Shown here: one piece after another, positions 1-9,903 of the stretch
How the letters are laid out: each line of letters starts with the position of its first letter
Position numbering within the stretch: position 1 is the first letter of the stretch
Assembly (NCBI GenBank): GCA_024709365.1
Contig: JANJWV010000006.1
Span: forward strand, 1-42,671
Source: Desulfomicrobium sp.
Lineage (GTDB): Bacteria; Desulfobacterota; Desulfovibrionia; Desulfovibrionales; Desulfomicrobiaceae
Direction of reading: 5' to 3'
Length of the DNA stretch: 42,671 nt
Position numbers and translations under genes: made by a program
Notes under the pieces: generated by a model
What the model saw: only the letters and a program-made list of their open reading frames with translations
What the model was told of the DNA's origin: nothing
Database searches by the model: none

Positions 1-1
1 G

Positions 2-1060
2 GTTCTGCCGCCCGACGTGAACAGGAGCTTCAACGAGTTCACCGTCGAGGGCGAGTCCATTCGCTACGGCCTGTCGGGCATCAAGGGCGTGGGCGAGGGG
101 GCCGTGGAGTCCATCGTCGAGGAGCGGGAGAAGGGTGGGAATTTCACCAGCCTGCTTGATTTCTGCCAGCGCGTGAACCTGCGCAAGGTCAACAAGAAGG
201 TTTTGGAATCGCTGATCAAGTCCGGCGCCATGGACGCCTTCGGCTGCTCGCGCCGCGCCTTGCTGGAAGGACTCGACAAGGTCCAGGCCATGGCCCAGAA
301 GCGGGCCAAGCGAAAAACCTCGGGGCAACTGTCCTTCATGAGTCTGGTGGAGGAGAACACCTGCAACCTGACGGGGCTGGGCATCGAGAGCGAGGAGGCG
401 GAACTGTCCGAGTACGGGGACGACGAGAAGTGCCGCATGGAGAAGGAGGCCTTCGGGTTCTTCCTCATCGGCCACCCCCTGCAGCCTTTCCGGCAGGAGA
501 TCCGTCGGCTCGGGTACACATCGCTGGCGCAGTGCGTGGACCTGCCGGAGAAGACGCCGGTGCAGGTGCCGGTACTGGTCACGTCCGTCAAGACCATCTT
601 CACCAAGAAGGGCGACCGCATGGCCTTCTGCGGCATCGAGGACCTGGGCGGCTCGGGCGAGGCCATCGTCTTCGCCGAACCGTACGCGGCCAGCCGCGAC
701 CTCCTGGCCTCGGAGGAGCCCCTGCTCATGACCGGTACCGTGGCCAAGCGGGAGGTTTCGGGAGGCGAGGAGGGCGAGGAAGGGCCCAAGAAGGCCAAGG
801 TCCTGGCCGAGTCCTTCAAACTCCTGTCGGACGTGGTGGGCTCGGGCTCCGAGCCGGTGGTGCTCCTGGTGCGCGCCAACGGCCACGAACCGGACTGGGC
901 GGGGCTCGGCGACATCGTGCAGCGCTACCCCGGCCAGGCCCCGGTGCAGGTCGATCTGGTGCGCGAGGACTATGTATGCCGTCTGCAGTTCGGGCCCGAT
1001 TTCATGGTCGCGCCGTGTCCGGACTTCTGGCGGGAATTCGAACTGTGGCGACAGGCCTGA
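2..1060 (+). CDS. dnaE: DNA polymerase III subunit alpha, C-terminal part
   Basis: This is the 3' end of the gene for the catalytic subunit of the replicative DNA polymerase. The open frame enters from the left edge, so the true start lies outside the window and the GTG at 17 is internal. About 352 residues are visible, against roughly 1150 for the family. The fragment opens with VLPPDVNRS, typical of the DnaE region just before the helix-hairpin-helix. The helix-hairpin-helix follows (GIKGVGEGAVESI), then the segment containing KVNKKVLESLIKSGAMDAFG. After these comes an OB-fold (PVQVPVLVTSVKTIFTKKGDRMAF onward) expected to bind single-stranded DNA. The extreme C-terminus, which contacts the clamp and tau in well-studied enzymes, is present. 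queD follows 11 bases downstream, which suggests co-transcription. Confidence 0.97.
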   Translation, partial: VLPPDVNRSFNEFTVEGESIRYGLSGIKGVGEGAVESIVEEREKGGNFTSLLDFCQRVNLRKVNKKVLESLIKSGAMDAFGCSRRALLEGLDKVQAMAQKRAKRKTSGQLSFMSLVEENTCNLTGLGIESEEAELSEYGDDEKCRMEKEAFGFFLIGHPLQPFRQEIRRLGYTSLAQCVDLPEKTPVQVPVLVTSVKTIFTKKGDRMAFCGIEDLGGSGEAIVFAEPYAASRDLLASEEPLLMTGTVAKREVSGGEEGEEGPKKAKVLAESFKLLSDVVGSGSEPVVLLVRANGHEPDWAGLGDIVQRYPGQAPVQVDLVREDYVCRLQFGPDFMVAPCPDFWREFELWRQA

Positions 1061-1071
1061 AGGAGATGAGC

Positions 1072-1464
1072 ATGGGCAAGGGACAATGGCGGCTGCGGGT
1101 CAGCGGCGACTTCAGTTCGTCGCACCAGCTGCGGCATTACGAGGGCAAGTGCGAGAACATGCACGGCCACAATTTCGAGGTCGAGGTGGACGTAGTCGGC
1201 GACCGGCTCGACCCGAAACTCGGCATTCTCATGGATTTCAAGGTGCTGAAACGCCTTCTCAAGACCGTGACCGACGAGTTGGACCACCGGCACCTGAACG
1301 AGCTGGCCGCCTTCGCGGACCATAACCCGTCCTCGGAGCTGCTGGCGCAGTACGTCTACCGCCGCATGAAGGAGATGCTTGCCGCGCACCCCGTGCGCCT
1401 GGAGCAGGTCATGGTTTCCGAGAAGGCCAGTTCCCGCGCCTACTACTCCGAAGGGACGGACTGA
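1072..1464 (+). CDS. queD: 6-carboxy-5,6,7,8-tetrahydropterin synthase (QueD/PTPS family)
   Basis: This 130-residue protein belongs to the 6-pyruvoyl-tetrahydropterin synthase family. In bacteria the usual role is QueD, which converts 7,8-dihydroneopterin triphosphate to 6-carboxytetrahydropterin in queuosine and 7-deazapurine synthesis. The zinc ligands are visible as H18 and the HGH motif (H31, H33). C27 is the expected catalytic cysteine, D71-H72 fit the catalytic Asp/His, and E117 fits the substrate-binding glutamate. I chose the ATG at 1072 because AAGGAG at 1060-1065 lies six bases before it. The ATG at 1066 would directly abut that site. The stop overlaps the next start (TGATG). A folate or tetrahydrobiopterin role is possible but less likely. 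No other queuosine gene is nearby. Confidence 0.9.
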   Translation: MGKGQWRLRVSGDFSSSHQLRHYEGKCENMHGHNFEVEVDVVGDRLDPKLGILMDFKVLKRLLKTVTDELDHRHLNELAAFADHNPSSELLAQYVYRRMKEMLAAHPVRLEQVMVSEKASSRAYYSEGTD

Positions 1465-1925
1465 TGCGCGCGGTCCTGCAGCGGGTGCGCAGCGCCAGGG
1501 TCACGGTGGAAGGGCGCGTGACGGGCGAGATCGGTCCGGGCGTCCTGGTCTTCGTCGGCTTCGGCAGGGGCGACGAGCCCGGCATGGCCGGCGGGCCGGT
1601 CTGGAACAGGTTCGTGGACAAGCTCCTGGGCCTGCGGCTTTTCCCCGACGCCGGCGGGCCCATCAATGCGAGCCTGGCCGATCACGGCGGAGGGATCCTT
1701 GTCGTCTCCCAGTTCACCCTCTACGCCGACGTGCGCAAGGGGCGCCGGCCGTCCTTTTCCACGGCGGCCCCGCCCGAAGCCGCCCGGTCCCTGTACGACG
1801 CCTTCACCGCCGACCTGCGCCGCCGCTGGCCCGACGTGGCCGAGGGCGAGTTCGGCGCGGACATGGACGTGTCCCTGGTCAACTGGGGGCCCGTGACCAT
1901 CTGGCTGGACAGCGAAGAACTTTGA
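1464..1925 (+). CDS. dtd: D-aminoacyl-tRNA deacylase
   Basis: This 153-residue enzyme hydrolyses D-amino acids mischarged onto tRNA and so proofreads chirality in translation. The two family signatures are intact: SQFTLYAD at residues 82-89 and NWGPVT at 140-145. The second carries the Gly-cisPro pair that gives chiral selectivity. Length matches the family (about 145-155). Its ATG overlaps the queD stop by one base, so translation is probably coupled and the gene likely belongs to the dnaE-queD-dtd unit. No intrinsic terminator is evident directly after it. Confidence 0.95.
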   Translation: MRAVLQRVRSARVTVEGRVTGEIGPGVLVFVGFGRGDEPGMAGGPVWNRFVDKLLGLRLFPDAGGPINASLADHGGGILVVSQFTLYADVRKGRRPSFSTAAPPEAARSLYDAFTADLRRRWPDVAEGEFGADMDVSLVNWGPVTIWLDSEEL

Positions 1926-1958
1926 TCTCTTCTTGGCAGGCATGTTGCTAACGCAGTG

Positions 1959-1970
1959 GTGAACGTTCAC
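1959..1970. promoter_or_regulatory. perfect 12-bp palindrome upstream of the glycosyltransferases
   Basis: The sequence GTGAACGTTCAC is its own reverse complement. It lies in the gap between dtd and the CgeB-like gene. It uses the same GTGAAC half-sites as the 16-bp palindromes around tetR (11726-11741 and 11087-11102), but with no spacer between the halves, so it may bind a different regulator. A TTGACA follows at 1974-1979 without a convincing -10. Calling it an operator is inference. Confidence 0.35.
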
Positions 1971-2020
1971 TTTTTGACAGGACGCAACATGCCGCACCCA
2001 TTCGGATCTTTCCGTATTCC

Positions 2021-3724
2021 TTGCCATCGCCCCGTGGAGCGGGCCAAACCGTGACCGCCGCGGACTATACCGCCGAAGCCCTGCGCGGCGAGGACGGCTC
2101 CCTGGACGTGCGCATCGTCAGTGACGGCCGTGCCCGCCATCTGGGCGGGCGGCGGGGGGCCGAGAACGAGGTGCGTCGCGCGGCCGACGTGCCGGGCGAG
2201 GGCGCGCTGCCCGTGCTGCTCGGCTCGGGCCTGGGCGCGGGCCTGGCCGATGTCCTGGCCCGGACTTCGGGCCCCGTGGCCGTGGTCGACGCCGAGGGCT
2301 CGATCTCCAGCCTGACGGGGGTGCGTGAAAAATGGCGGGGCGATGCCCGGGTGCTGTGGATCGACGAGTCCGACCCCGAAACCGCGCTGGCCATGCTGAC
2401 CCGCTGGCAGCTCGGTCACGGCGGTCTGCCCTTCGCCCCGGTCCTCGACCCCTTCTACGCCAGGCTGCGGCCTGAGCTGTACCGCGCCCTGGCCGAGCGG
2501 CTTGAACTGTCCCGCAAGGTCGATTTCTGGGGCCGGGCGCGCTACCCCAAGTTCCGCTCGCCCGAGCCGCGGGTGCTCCTGCTGACCAGCACCTATTTTC
2601 TCATGGGCGAGCTGGAGGCGGCCTGCAAACGTCTCGGCTTCGCCACCTGCTTCGTGCAGTTGCCCAGCCAGGAGGTGGGCAGCCAGGAGTTCGTGGAACG
2701 CATGCTGGGGGAAATCCTGGCCTTCCGCCCCGATTTCGTGCTGACCATCAACCACCTCGGCGTGGACAAGGAGGGAATCCTTACCGGCCTCCTGGCCCGG
2801 CTGGAGCTGCCCCTGGCCTCGTGGTTCGTGGACAACCCCCACCTCATCCTCTACATCTATGAAAATCTCTCCTCGGACTGGGTCACGCTCTTCACCTGGG
2901 ACGCGGACAACATCGAGTCCCTGAAGGCCCAGGGCTTCGGGCGCGTGCATTACCTGCCCCTGGCCACGGACCCGCACCGCTTCGCCTTTGCGCCGGACAC
3001 CCGGCCCGTGCGCGACGTGGCCTTCGTCGGCAACTCCATGGTCCACAAGGTGCGGGCCAAGCTCGAACGGTACGCGTTTCCGGACGCGCTCGCGCGCGAC
3101 GTCGTGGGGCTCGGCCGCGCCTTCATGGAGAGCGGCCTCCTGTCCGTCGGGGATTTTTTCGACTTTGAGCGGCCCGGCCATGCCGCGCTGTTCCGCTCCC
3201 TGCCCGACGCGGACACGCGGCTGGCCTTCGAGACCCTGGTCACCTGGCAGGCGACGCTGCTCTACCGCCTGCAACGGGTGGAGCGCCTGCTGTCCTTCAA
3301 GCCCATGCTGGTCGGGGACCCGGGCTGGCACGAACTGCTGCCGCGCGGCGGTTGGACCTATCACCGCGAACTCAACTATTACGATGACCTGCCCCGGTTC
3401 TATCCGGCCACGCGCGTCAACTTCAACTGCACGAGCCAGCAGATGAAGGGCGCCGTGAACCAGCGCGTCTTCGACGTGCCCGTCTGCGGCGGCTTCCTGC
3501 TCACGGACCACCGCCGCCAGATGGAGGACCTCTTCGAGCCCGGCCGCGAAATCGTCTGCTACGGCGATCCCGGGGAAATCCCGGATCTGGTGCGCCACTA
3601 CCTGGCCCGCGACGACGCGAGGCGCAAGGTCACCGAGGCGGCGCGCAGCCGCATCCTGGCCGAGCACACCTACGACCTGCGCCTTTCGTCCCTGGCGCGG
3701 ACCATGCGCGGGATCTACGGGTAA
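2021..3724 (+). CDS. CgeB-like glycosyltransferase
   Basis: This protein of about 567 residues resembles CgeB/YkvP-type glycosyltransferases. It has a variable N-terminal domain and a GT-B like core from about residue 185 (RVLLLTSTYFLMGELEAA) to the end. Visible landmarks include SWFVDNPHL, TWDADN, LPLATDPHRF and AFVGNS. Near the C-terminus, NQRVFDVPVCGGFLLTDHR matches the donor-binding part of the family. The sugar donor and acceptor cannot be read from sequence. The start is uncertain: ATG 2021 lacks a ribosome site, while GTG 2051 has GGAG 11 bases upstream. A 21-codon frame (1989-2054) overlaps that GTG at its stop and could couple to it. A GT9 enzyme follows three bases downstream, so the pair probably acts together on a surface glycan or a glycosylated protein. 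Confidence 0.8.
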   Translation: MPSPRGAGQTVTAADYTAEALRGEDGSLDVRIVSDGRARHLGGRRGAENEVRRAADVPGEGALPVLLGSGLGAGLADVLARTSGPVAVVDAEGSISSLTGVREKWRGDARVLWIDESDPETALAMLTRWQLGHGGLPFAPVLDPFYARLRPELYRALAERLELSRKVDFWGRARYPKFRSPEPRVLLLTSTYFLMGELEAACKRLGFATCFVQLPSQEVGSQEFVERMLGEILAFRPDFVLTINHLGVDKEGILTGLLARLELPLASWFVDNPHLILYIYENLSSDWVTLFTWDADNIESLKAQGFGRVHYLPLATDPHRFAFAPDTRPVRDVAFVGNSMVHKVRAKLERYAFPDALARDVVGLGRAFMESGLLSVGDFFDFERPGHAALFRSLPDADTRLAFETLVTWQATLLYRLQRVERLLSFKPMLVGDPGWHELLPRGGWTYHRELNYYDDLPRFYPATRVNFNCTSQQMKGAVNQRVFDVPVCGGFLLTDHRRQMEDLFEPGREIVCYGDPGEIPDLVRHYLARDDARRKVTEAARSRILAEHTYDLRLSSLARTMRGIYG

Positions 3725-3727
3725 GCC

Positions 3728-5119
3728 GTGAAGAAGCCCATTCTCGTCATCCAGATGCAGCGCATGGGGGACCTGATCCTGTCCTTCCCGCTGTTCCTGT
3801 GGCTGGGGCGGGCGTTCCCCGGCCATCCGGTCTGGGTCATGGCCGAACCCGCCTTTGCCGGCCCCCTGACGCGCCTGAGCCCCGGCGTGCGCTATCTCGG
3901 GTACGGCCAGGCCGACGCCGTCCTGCACGAGCAGTTTCACCTGGTCCTGAACCTGAGCCACCGGCCCGAGAGCATGGAACTGGCGGGGCGCCTGAAGTCC
4001 GAGGCCCTTGTCGGCGGGTATTCACGGAACGGCGTCGTCCGCGTCAACGGCGCCTGGCAGGAATACAGGCTGTCCCTGACGCACAACAACCGCCACAACC
4101 GGTTCCACTGGGCCGACCTGAACGCCCTGGACGTGATCCCGCCGGGCGTCATGGCCGCGACGAGTTGGCCCAGGCCGCGCGCCATGCCGGAGGACGTGCG
4201 CCAGGTGGGGCTTTTCCTCGGCGCGAGCGAGCCGGACAAGCGGCCCTCGGCCCGGTTCTGGGCCGAGCTGGTGGGGGAGGTCGAGAAGCGCGGGCTGGTT
4301 CCCGTCCTCCTCGGCGGACCGGCCGAAATGGAGCTCGGACGCGAGGTGCGCCGCCTGGCCGGGCGCCCCGTGGCCAGCGCCTGCGGAGCCCTGGGGCTGG
4401 ATCGGTTCGCCCTGTTCGGACAGCGCCTGGCGGCCATGGTCACGCCCGACACGGGACCCATGCACCTGGCGGCCTGGTCGGGCCTGCGGGTCCTGAACCT
4501 GTCCATGGGGCCGGTCCATGCCTGGGAGACGGGCCCCTACCAGCCGGGGCATCTGGTCCTGCGCAGCTCACGCGATTGCGTGGGCTGCTGGCGCTGCCGC
4601 TTCGACGGCCCGCGCTGTCACGAACCCTTTCGTCCGTCTCGGGTGGCAAGCCTCCTCGATGCGGCCCTGCGCGGAACCGGGGACCGGCTGGCGGCCATGC
4701 GGCTGCCCGGGCTTGAACTCTTCGCTTCGGACCGCAGGCATGGGCTCTACGACCTTGTCCCGGTCTCCGCGCGCCCCAAGGCGTCCCAGGCCATCGGCGC
4801 GTACTGGCAGGCCTTCTGGATGAACGCCTTCGGCATCGGGCAGACGGACGGGTGCCGCCTGGCGGCCGATACCCTGCGCCGGGAGCACGGTGCCCTGGCC
4901 CGCGTCATGGCCGTCCAGGGGGCGCGCTTCCTGCGCAGCCTGGCCGCGTGCGCCGATCCCGTGCGGCAGGCCCTTCAGTGGCAGTGCGCCTCGCCGTCGC
5001 TGCGGCCCTTGAGCGGCTACTGCGCGGCCCACGTCTCCAACCGCGACGGTTCCCCGGACAGCCTGCGGCGGGTTCTGGCCCTGACCGAAGCGCACATCGG
5101 TTTTCTGACGGAACGCTGA
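3728..5119 (+). CDS. Glycosyltransferase family 9 (heptosyltransferase-like)
   Basis: This 463-residue protein starts with GTG three bases after the previous stop. The GT9 fold is shown by the N-terminal motif ILVIQMQRMGDLILSFPLF and by VTPDTGPMHLAAW at about residues 238-250, the ADP-heptose/NDP-sugar site of heptosyltransferases. GASEPDKRPSARFWAEL at 165-181 marks the start of the C-terminal Rossmann domain. Four cysteines (C284, C287, C290, C297) form a tight cluster, a pattern often seen near the end of GT9 domains. About 140 residues follow the usual end of the family, from about 325, and I do not recognise that part. Transfer of heptose to LPS core is possible. Pairing with a CgeB-like enzyme suggests instead a dedicated glycan or protein target, as inference. 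Confidence 0.82.
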   Translation: MKKPILVIQMQRMGDLILSFPLFLWLGRAFPGHPVWVMAEPAFAGPLTRLSPGVRYLGYGQADAVLHEQFHLVLNLSHRPESMELAGRLKSEALVGGYSRNGVVRVNGAWQEYRLSLTHNNRHNRFHWADLNALDVIPPGVMAATSWPRPRAMPEDVRQVGLFLGASEPDKRPSARFWAELVGEVEKRGLVPVLLGGPAEMELGREVRRLAGRPVASACGALGLDRFALFGQRLAAMVTPDTGPMHLAAWSGLRVLNLSMGPVHAWETGPYQPGHLVLRSSRDCVGCWRCRFDGPRCHEPFRPSRVASLLDAALRGTGDRLAAMRLPGLELFASDRRHGLYDLVPVSARPKASQAIGAYWQAFWMNAFGIGQTDGCRLAADTLRREHGALARVMAVQGARFLRSLAACADPVRQALQWQCASPSLRPLSGYCAAHVSNRDGSPDSLRRVLALTEAHIGFLTER

Positions 5120-5134
5120 AGCGTCACGGCTTCT

Positions 5135-5176
5135 CCCAACAAAAAAGGCGACCTGCGGGCCGCCTTTTTTGTTGGG
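5135..5176. terminator. bidirectional intrinsic terminator
   Basis: A perfect 16-bp inverted repeat (5135-5150 and 5161-5176) surrounds a 10-base loop. The arms carry six A on the left and six T on the right, so it can end transcripts from either side. It lies between the convergent GT9 gene and the outer-membrane efflux gene. Confidence 0.9.
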
Positions 5177-5195
5177 TTTGGGATGAATACCGTCC

Positions 5196-6617
5196 TCACT
5201 GCACCGACGTCTCGGCCCCGCCTTCCTCCCAGCCGCCGCCCAGGGCGGCGTAGAGTTCGACCACGGCCAGCTGCCGGGCCAGGCGCGCGGCCAGAAGGTC
5301 CTGGCGGGCCGAGAAGAGGGTGCGCTCGGCGTCATGCACGGCGAAGGCGCTCTCCAGGCCGGCCTCGTAGCGCTTGTCCACGAGGATGCGGCTCTGCCCC
5401 GCGCTGGCCACGCGTCGGGCCTGGGCCTGGGCCTGCCCTTCGAACCCTTCGCTCTTGGCCAGGGCGTCGGACACCTCGCGGAAGGCGTTCTGCACGGCCA
5501 GTTCGTAGGCCGCGACCCGGATCTGCCGGTCGGCCTCGGCCACCTTCAGGTTGGCCTTGTTCCGCCCGGCGTCGAAGATGGGCATGGAGACGCTCGGGAT
5601 GAAGGTCCAGGTCCGGGCCGCGGCGTCGAAGAGGTCGTGGAGTTCGAGGCTCGCGTAGCCCATGCTGCCCGTCAGGCTGATGCGCGGGAAGAAGGCCGCC
5701 CTGGCTGCGCCGATCTGGGCCCCGGCGGCCCACAGGCGGTGTTCGGCCTCCAGGATGTCGGGCCTGCGGGCCAGCAGTTCCGACGGCAGGCCCGGTGCCA
5801 CGGAGTCGCTCATGGCGATGTCGCGGATGGCCCGGGCCGGCAGGTCCAGTTCGGCCACGGGCCGGCCCGTGAGCACGGCCAGGGCGTTCTCGTCCATGGC
5901 CGCTTGGGCCGTGAGGCGGGCCTCCTCGGACTGGGTCACGGCCACGGCCTCTTCGGCCTGATGGCGTTCCAGGTCCGTGCCCATGCCGCTTGCGATCCTG
6001 GCCAGGGTCAGGTCCAGGGTGGCCTGGCGGCTCTGCCGGGTTTCACGCGCCAGATCCAGAGCCTCGCGGTCGCCGGCCAGGGTCAGATAGGTCCGGGCCA
6101 CCTGGGAGACCAGGGCGATGTGCACTGCGCGCCGCGCCTCCTCCGTGGCCAGGTATTCCTCCAGGGCCTTGTCTTCCAGGCTTCTGACCCGGCCGAACAG
6201 GTCCAGTTCGAAGGCGGTGACGGCAAGGCCGGCCGCCCACTGCCGGTCGATGCCGGCGATGCCGCTGCGCAGGTCGCCCGGTGAACGGGTGTTGGAGTTC
6301 CGGCCCGAGGCGTCGACATTGGGCAGAAGGTCGGCCCGGACAATGCCGTGCTGGGCGCGGGCCTTGTCCATGGCCAGGATGGCCTGGCGCAGGTTTCTGT
6401 TCTCCTTCAGGGCCGTTTCGATGAGTTTCTGCAGGACGGGGTCGGTGAAGACGTCCCGCCAGCCGGTTTCGTCGATGTCGGACGGCGTCGTGCCCGTGTC
6501 GGCCTTGGCGGCCGTCCACGTTGCGGGCAGGTCCACCGCGGGCCGTTCGCGCTCCGGGGCCATGGTGGCGCACCCGGCTGCAAGGAGCAGGGCCAGGGTC
6601 AGGATTATTCTTCGCAT
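5196..6617 (-). CDS. RND efflux outer-membrane lipoprotein (OprM/NodT family)
   Basis: This 473-residue protein is the outer-membrane channel of a tripartite efflux pump. The signal peptide ends in a lipobox, LLAAGC, with the lipidated cysteine at residue 16. Two OEP repeats are visible, including the helical segment with [12 protein letters not shown] and the segment with [13 protein letters not shown]. Length fits the family (about 450-490). The start codon overlaps the end of the pump gene by 13 bases, so translation is probably coupled. It is the last gene of the efflux operon, and a shared terminator follows at 5135-5176. Confidence 0.94.
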   Translation of the reverse strand: MRRIILTLALLLAAGCATMAPERERPAVDLPATWTAAKADTGTTPSDIDETGWRDVFTDPVLQKLIETALKENRNLRQAILAMDKARAQHGIVRADLLPNVDASGRNSNTRSPGDLRSGIAGIDRQWAAGLAVTAFELDLFGRVRSLEDKALEEYLATEEARRAVHIALVSQVARTYLTLAGDREALDLARETRQSRQATLDLTLARIASGMGTDLERHQAEEAVAVTQSEEARLTAQAAMDENALAVLTGRPVAELDLPARAIRDIAMSDSVAPGLPSELLARRPDILEAEHRLWAAGAQIGAARAAFFPRISLTGSMGYASLELHDLFDAAARTWTFIPSVSMPIFDAGRNKANLKVAEADRQIRVAAYELAVQNAFREVSDALAKSEGFEGQAQAQARRVASAGQSRILVDKRYEAGLESAFAVHDAERTLFSARQDLLAARLARQLAVVELYAALGGGWEEGGAETSVQ

Positions 6618-9600
6618 GCTTCGCCTCCGCTGGGGATGATGATGCGCGACGTGGCGTTCTTTGGGTTCCTGCGGGACATGCCCAGCTTCGCCACGATGAC
6701 GAAGAAGACCGGGACGAGCAGGGAGCCCAGGACCGTCGAGGCGATGGTGCCGCCGATGACGCCCGTGCCGATGGAGTTCTGGCCGCCCGAGCCGGCGCCC
6801 GTGTTCAGGGCCAGGGGCAGCACGCCCAGGCCGAAGGCCAGGGAGGTCATGATGATGGGCCGAAGCCTCTGGCGGGCCGCCTCGACGACGGCCTGCACGA
6901 GATCCATGCCCGATTCGGCCAGGCTCTTGGCGAACTCGACGATGAGGATGGCGTTCTTGGCCGCCAGGCCCATGGTCGTCAGCAGGCCGACCTGGAAGTA
7001 GACGTCGTTACTGAGGCCCCGGAGGCTGACGGCGGCCAGGGCCCCGACCACGCCGAGGGGGATGACCAGGATGACCGATGCCGGGAGGCTCCAGCTCTCG
7101 TACAGGGCGGCCAGGCAGAGGAAGACCACCAGGATGGACAGGCTGTAGAGCAGCACGGTCTGGGACCCGGCCTGGCGCTCCTGGAAGGACAGGCCCGTCC
7201 AGGAGTGGCCGATGCCTTCGGGCAGCTTTGCAGCCAGTTCCTCCATTGCGGCCATGGCCTGGCCCGAGCTTTTGCCCGGTGCGGGGGCGCCGAGGATCTG
7301 CATGGCCGGGACGCCGTTGTAGCGCTCCAGGCGTGGCGAGCCCGTGGTCCAGTGGGCCGTGGCGAAGTTCGACAGCGGCACCATCTGCGCGGATTTGCCG
7401 CGCACATGCCAGCGGCCGATGTCCTCGGGCATCATGCGGTAGGGCGCCTCGCCCTGCATGATGACCTTCTTCACGCGTCCCTTGTCCAGGAAGTCGTTCA
7501 CATACGAGCTGCCCCAGGCCGCGGCGATGACGCCGGTCACGTCGGACACGGCCAGACCCAGGGCGCTGGCCTTGTCCCAGTCGATGTCGATGCGGTACTG
7601 GGGCGTATCCTCAAGGCCGTTGGGCCGGACCATGGCCAGGTCCGGGTGCTGGGCGGCCATGCCGAGAAGCTGGTTGCGCGCCTCCATGAGCTTGTCGTGG
7701 CCAAGGCCGGCCATGTCCTGCAGTTCGAAATCGAACCCGGCGGCGTTGCCGAGTTCAAGCACCGCGGGGGGCGCGAAGGCGAAAACCTGGGCGTCGCGGT
7801 ATTGGGAGAATGCGGCCATGGCCCGGCCTGCCACGGCCTTGACCTTCAGGTCCGGGGTCTTGCGCGCGTTCCAATCCTTGAGCCGGATAAAGCAGATGGC
7901 CGTGTTCTGGCCGCTGCCGCCGAAACTGAAGCCCGCGACGCCGAGGACGGACTGCACCGCCTTTTCCTCTTTCTGCAGGAAATGGTTTTCGATGCGTTCC
8001 AGGACTTCGAGGGTTTTGCCCTGGGTGGTGCCCACGGGCAGCTGGGCCTGCACGAAAAGGATGCCCTGGTCCTCGTCGGGGAGGAATGCCGTGGGCAACC
8101 GCTGGAAGAGGAAGAACATGCCGCCGAGCAGCAGCGCGAACACGATGAGCGAACGGCCCCAGCGCCGGATCATGTGCCCGACGAGGCCCTGGTAGCCCGA
8201 GGCCATGCGGTCGAAGGAGCGGTTGAACCAGCCGAAGAAGCCTTTGCGGCCGTGGCCCGCCTTGGCAGGCCGCAGCATGGTCGCGCACAGGGCCGGGGTC
8301 ATGACCAGGGCCACGAGCACCGAGAGGACCATGGCCGAGACGACGGTAATGGAGAACTGGCGGTAGATGACGCCCGTGGAGCCGCCGAAGAAGGCCATGG
8401 GCACGAACACGGCCGACAGGACCAGGGCGATGCCGACCAGGGCGCCGGAGATCTGGGTCATGGACAGGTGGGTCGCGTCGCGGGCCGAGAGGCCGTCCTC
8501 GTGCATGATGCGCTCGACGTTCTCGACCACGACGATGGCGTCGTCCACCAGCAGGCCGATGGCCAGGACCATGGCGAACATGGTCAGGGTGTTGATGGAG
8601 TAGCCGAAGGCCGCGAGCACCCCGAAGGTGCCCAGGAGGACCACTGGCACGGCGATGGTCGGGATGAGGGTCGCCCGGAAGTTCTGCAGGAAGAGGAACA
8701 TGACCAGGAAGACCAGGACCATGGCCTCGATCAGGGTGCGCACGACCTCTTCGATGGAGATGCGGACGAAAGGCGTGGTGTCGAAGGGTTCCACGACCTT
8801 CATGCCCGCCGGGAACGTGGTCTTGATCGAGTCCATGAAGGCCCATACGGACTGGACCGTGGTCAGGGCGTTGGCACCGGTGGCCAGCTTGATGGCCATG
8901 GCCGCCGAGGGCTGGCCGTTGAAGCGGGACATGACCTGGGCGTTTTCGGGCCCGAGTTCGACCTTGGCCACATCGCCCAGGCGTACGGTGGACCCGTCGG
9001 GGTTGACCCGCAGCAGGACCTCCCTGAACTGTTCGGGGGTCTGCAGACGGTCCTGCACCGTGACCGTGAAGTTGAGGCGCTGATCCTGGACCGACGGCAG
9101 CCCGCCCAGTTGTCCTGCCGAAATCTGGGCGTTCTGGGCCCTGATGGCGGCGCTCACGTCGGCGGGGGTGAGGCTGTAGGTATGCAGCCGGTCGGGGTTG
9201 AGCCAGATGCGCATGGCGTGCTGTGAGCCGAACAGCGTGACCTCGCCGACGCCGTCCACGCGGCTCAGGCCGTCGAGGATGTTGGCGGCCACGTAGTCGG
9301 CCAGTTGCACGTTGGTCATGGAGCCGTCCTCGGACACGAAGCCGAGCACGGTCAGGAAGTTTTTGGCGGCCTTGGTGACCTGCACGCCCTGGGCCTGGAC
9401 CTCCTGCGGCAGGAGCGACATGGCCAGCTGCAGCTTGTTCTGGACCTGGACCTGGGCGATGTCCGGGTTGGTTCCGGCCTTGAAGGTCAGGGTGATGTTG
9501 GCCTGCCCCGAGGACTCGCTGGTGGAGGACATGTAGTCGAGGCCGTCGAGGCCCTTCATTTTCTGTTCGATGACCTGGGTCACCGAGTCTTCCAGGGTTT

Positions 9601-9763
9601 TGGCCGAGGCGCCGGGATAGGTCGCGGTGATGGCCACGGAGGGAGGTGCGATCGATGGGTATTGCGCCACGGGCAGGGTGGTGATGGCCAGTACGCCGCC
9701 GAGCATGACGGCAATGGCGAGCACCCAGGCGAAAACGGGTCTGCTGATGAAGAAATGTGCCAT
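6605..9763 (-). CDS. acrB: RND multidrug efflux pump, inner-membrane transporter (AcrB/MexB family, HAE1)
   Basis: This 1052-residue protein is the proton-driven pump of a tripartite exporter. The N-terminus [17 protein letters not shown] is typical of HAE1 pumps. The essential transmembrane Asp pair is visible in [15 protein letters not shown], and the distal relay lysine in [13 protein letters not shown]. The pore and funnel domains have normal length (AcrB is 1049). The open frame continues upstream, but ATG 9763 is chosen because AAGGAA sits about six bases before it and it matches the family start. Hydrophobic drugs, dyes or detergents are the usual substrates. The actual substrate is unknown. 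The gene sits between the fusion-protein gene and the channel gene in the standard order. Confidence 0.96.
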   Translation of the reverse strand: MAHFFISRPVFAWVLAIAVMLGGVLAITTLPVAQYPSIAPPSVAITATYPGASAKTLEDSVTQVIEQKMKGLDGLDYMSSTSESSGQANITLTFKAGTNPDIAQVQVQNKLQLAMSLLPQEVQAQGVQVTKAAKNFLTVLGFVSEDGSMTNVQLADYVAANILDGLSRVDGVGEVTLFGSQHAMRIWLNPDRLHTYSLTPADVSAAIRAQNAQISAGQLGGLPSVQDQRLNFTVTVQDRLQTPEQFREVLLRVNPDGSTVRLGDVAKVELGPENAQVMSRFNGQPSAAMAIKLATGANALTTVQSVWAFMDSIKTTFPAGMKVVEPFDTTPFVRISIEEVVRTLIEAMVLVFLVMFLFLQNFRATLIPTIAVPVVLLGTFGVLAAFGYSINTLTMFAMVLAIGLLVDDAIVVVENVERIMHEDGLSARDATHLSMTQISGALVGIALVLSAVFVPMAFFGGSTGVIYRQFSITVVSAMVLSVLVALVMTPALCATMLRPAKAGHGRKGFFGWFNRSFDRMASGYQGLVGHMIRRWGRSLIVFALLLGGMFFLFQRLPTAFLPDEDQGILFVQAQLPVGTTQGKTLEVLERIENHFLQKEEKAVQSVLGVAGFSFGGSGQNTAICFIRLKDWNARKTPDLKVKAVAGRAMAAFSQYRDAQVFAFAPPAVLELGNAAGFDFELQDMAGLGHDKLMEARNQLLGMAAQHPDLAMVRPNGLEDTPQYRIDIDWDKASALGLAVSDVTGVIAAAWGSSYVNDFLDKGRVKKVIMQGEAPYRMMPEDIGRWHVRGKSAQMVPLSNFATAHWTTGSPRLERYNGVPAMQILGAPAPGKSSGQAMAAMEELAAKLPEGIGHSWTGLSFQERQAGSQTVLLYSLSILVVFLCLAALYESWSLPASVILVIPLGVVGALAAVSLRGLSNDVYFQVGLLTTMGLAAKNAILIVEFAKSLAESGMDLVQAVVEAARQRLRPIIMTSLAFGLGVLPLALNTGAGSGGQNSIGTGVIGGTIASTVLGSLLVPVFFVIVAKLGMSRRNPKNATSRIIIPSGGEACEE

Positions 9764-9903
9764 GATATTTCCTTGTTCCGCATCGAGTCCGGCCGGGCGC
9801 CCCGTTCCTCGCGGCGTCTGCCTGGAGAGGGCTGCGGGCGAGGGAGGGCGTTGCCGTCGGCTCGTGCGGATTTGCGTCGAATGCCGCCGTGAAGCGGGGA
9901 TGG

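Noticed and set aside
17-1060. GTG at 17 as a true gene start
   Set aside because: The dnaE frame is open to the left edge and conserved residues precede this codon.
1967-3961. Long minus-strand frame opposite the glycosyltransferases
   Set aside because: It is antisense to clear glycosyltransferase genes, has no recognisable domain and has the Gly/Arg/His-rich make-up of a high-GC shadow frame.
6521-9226. Long plus-strand frame opposite the RND pump
   Set aside because: The translated text is rich in Gly, His, Asp and Gln and resembles no family; the minus strand encodes an unmistakable AcrB.
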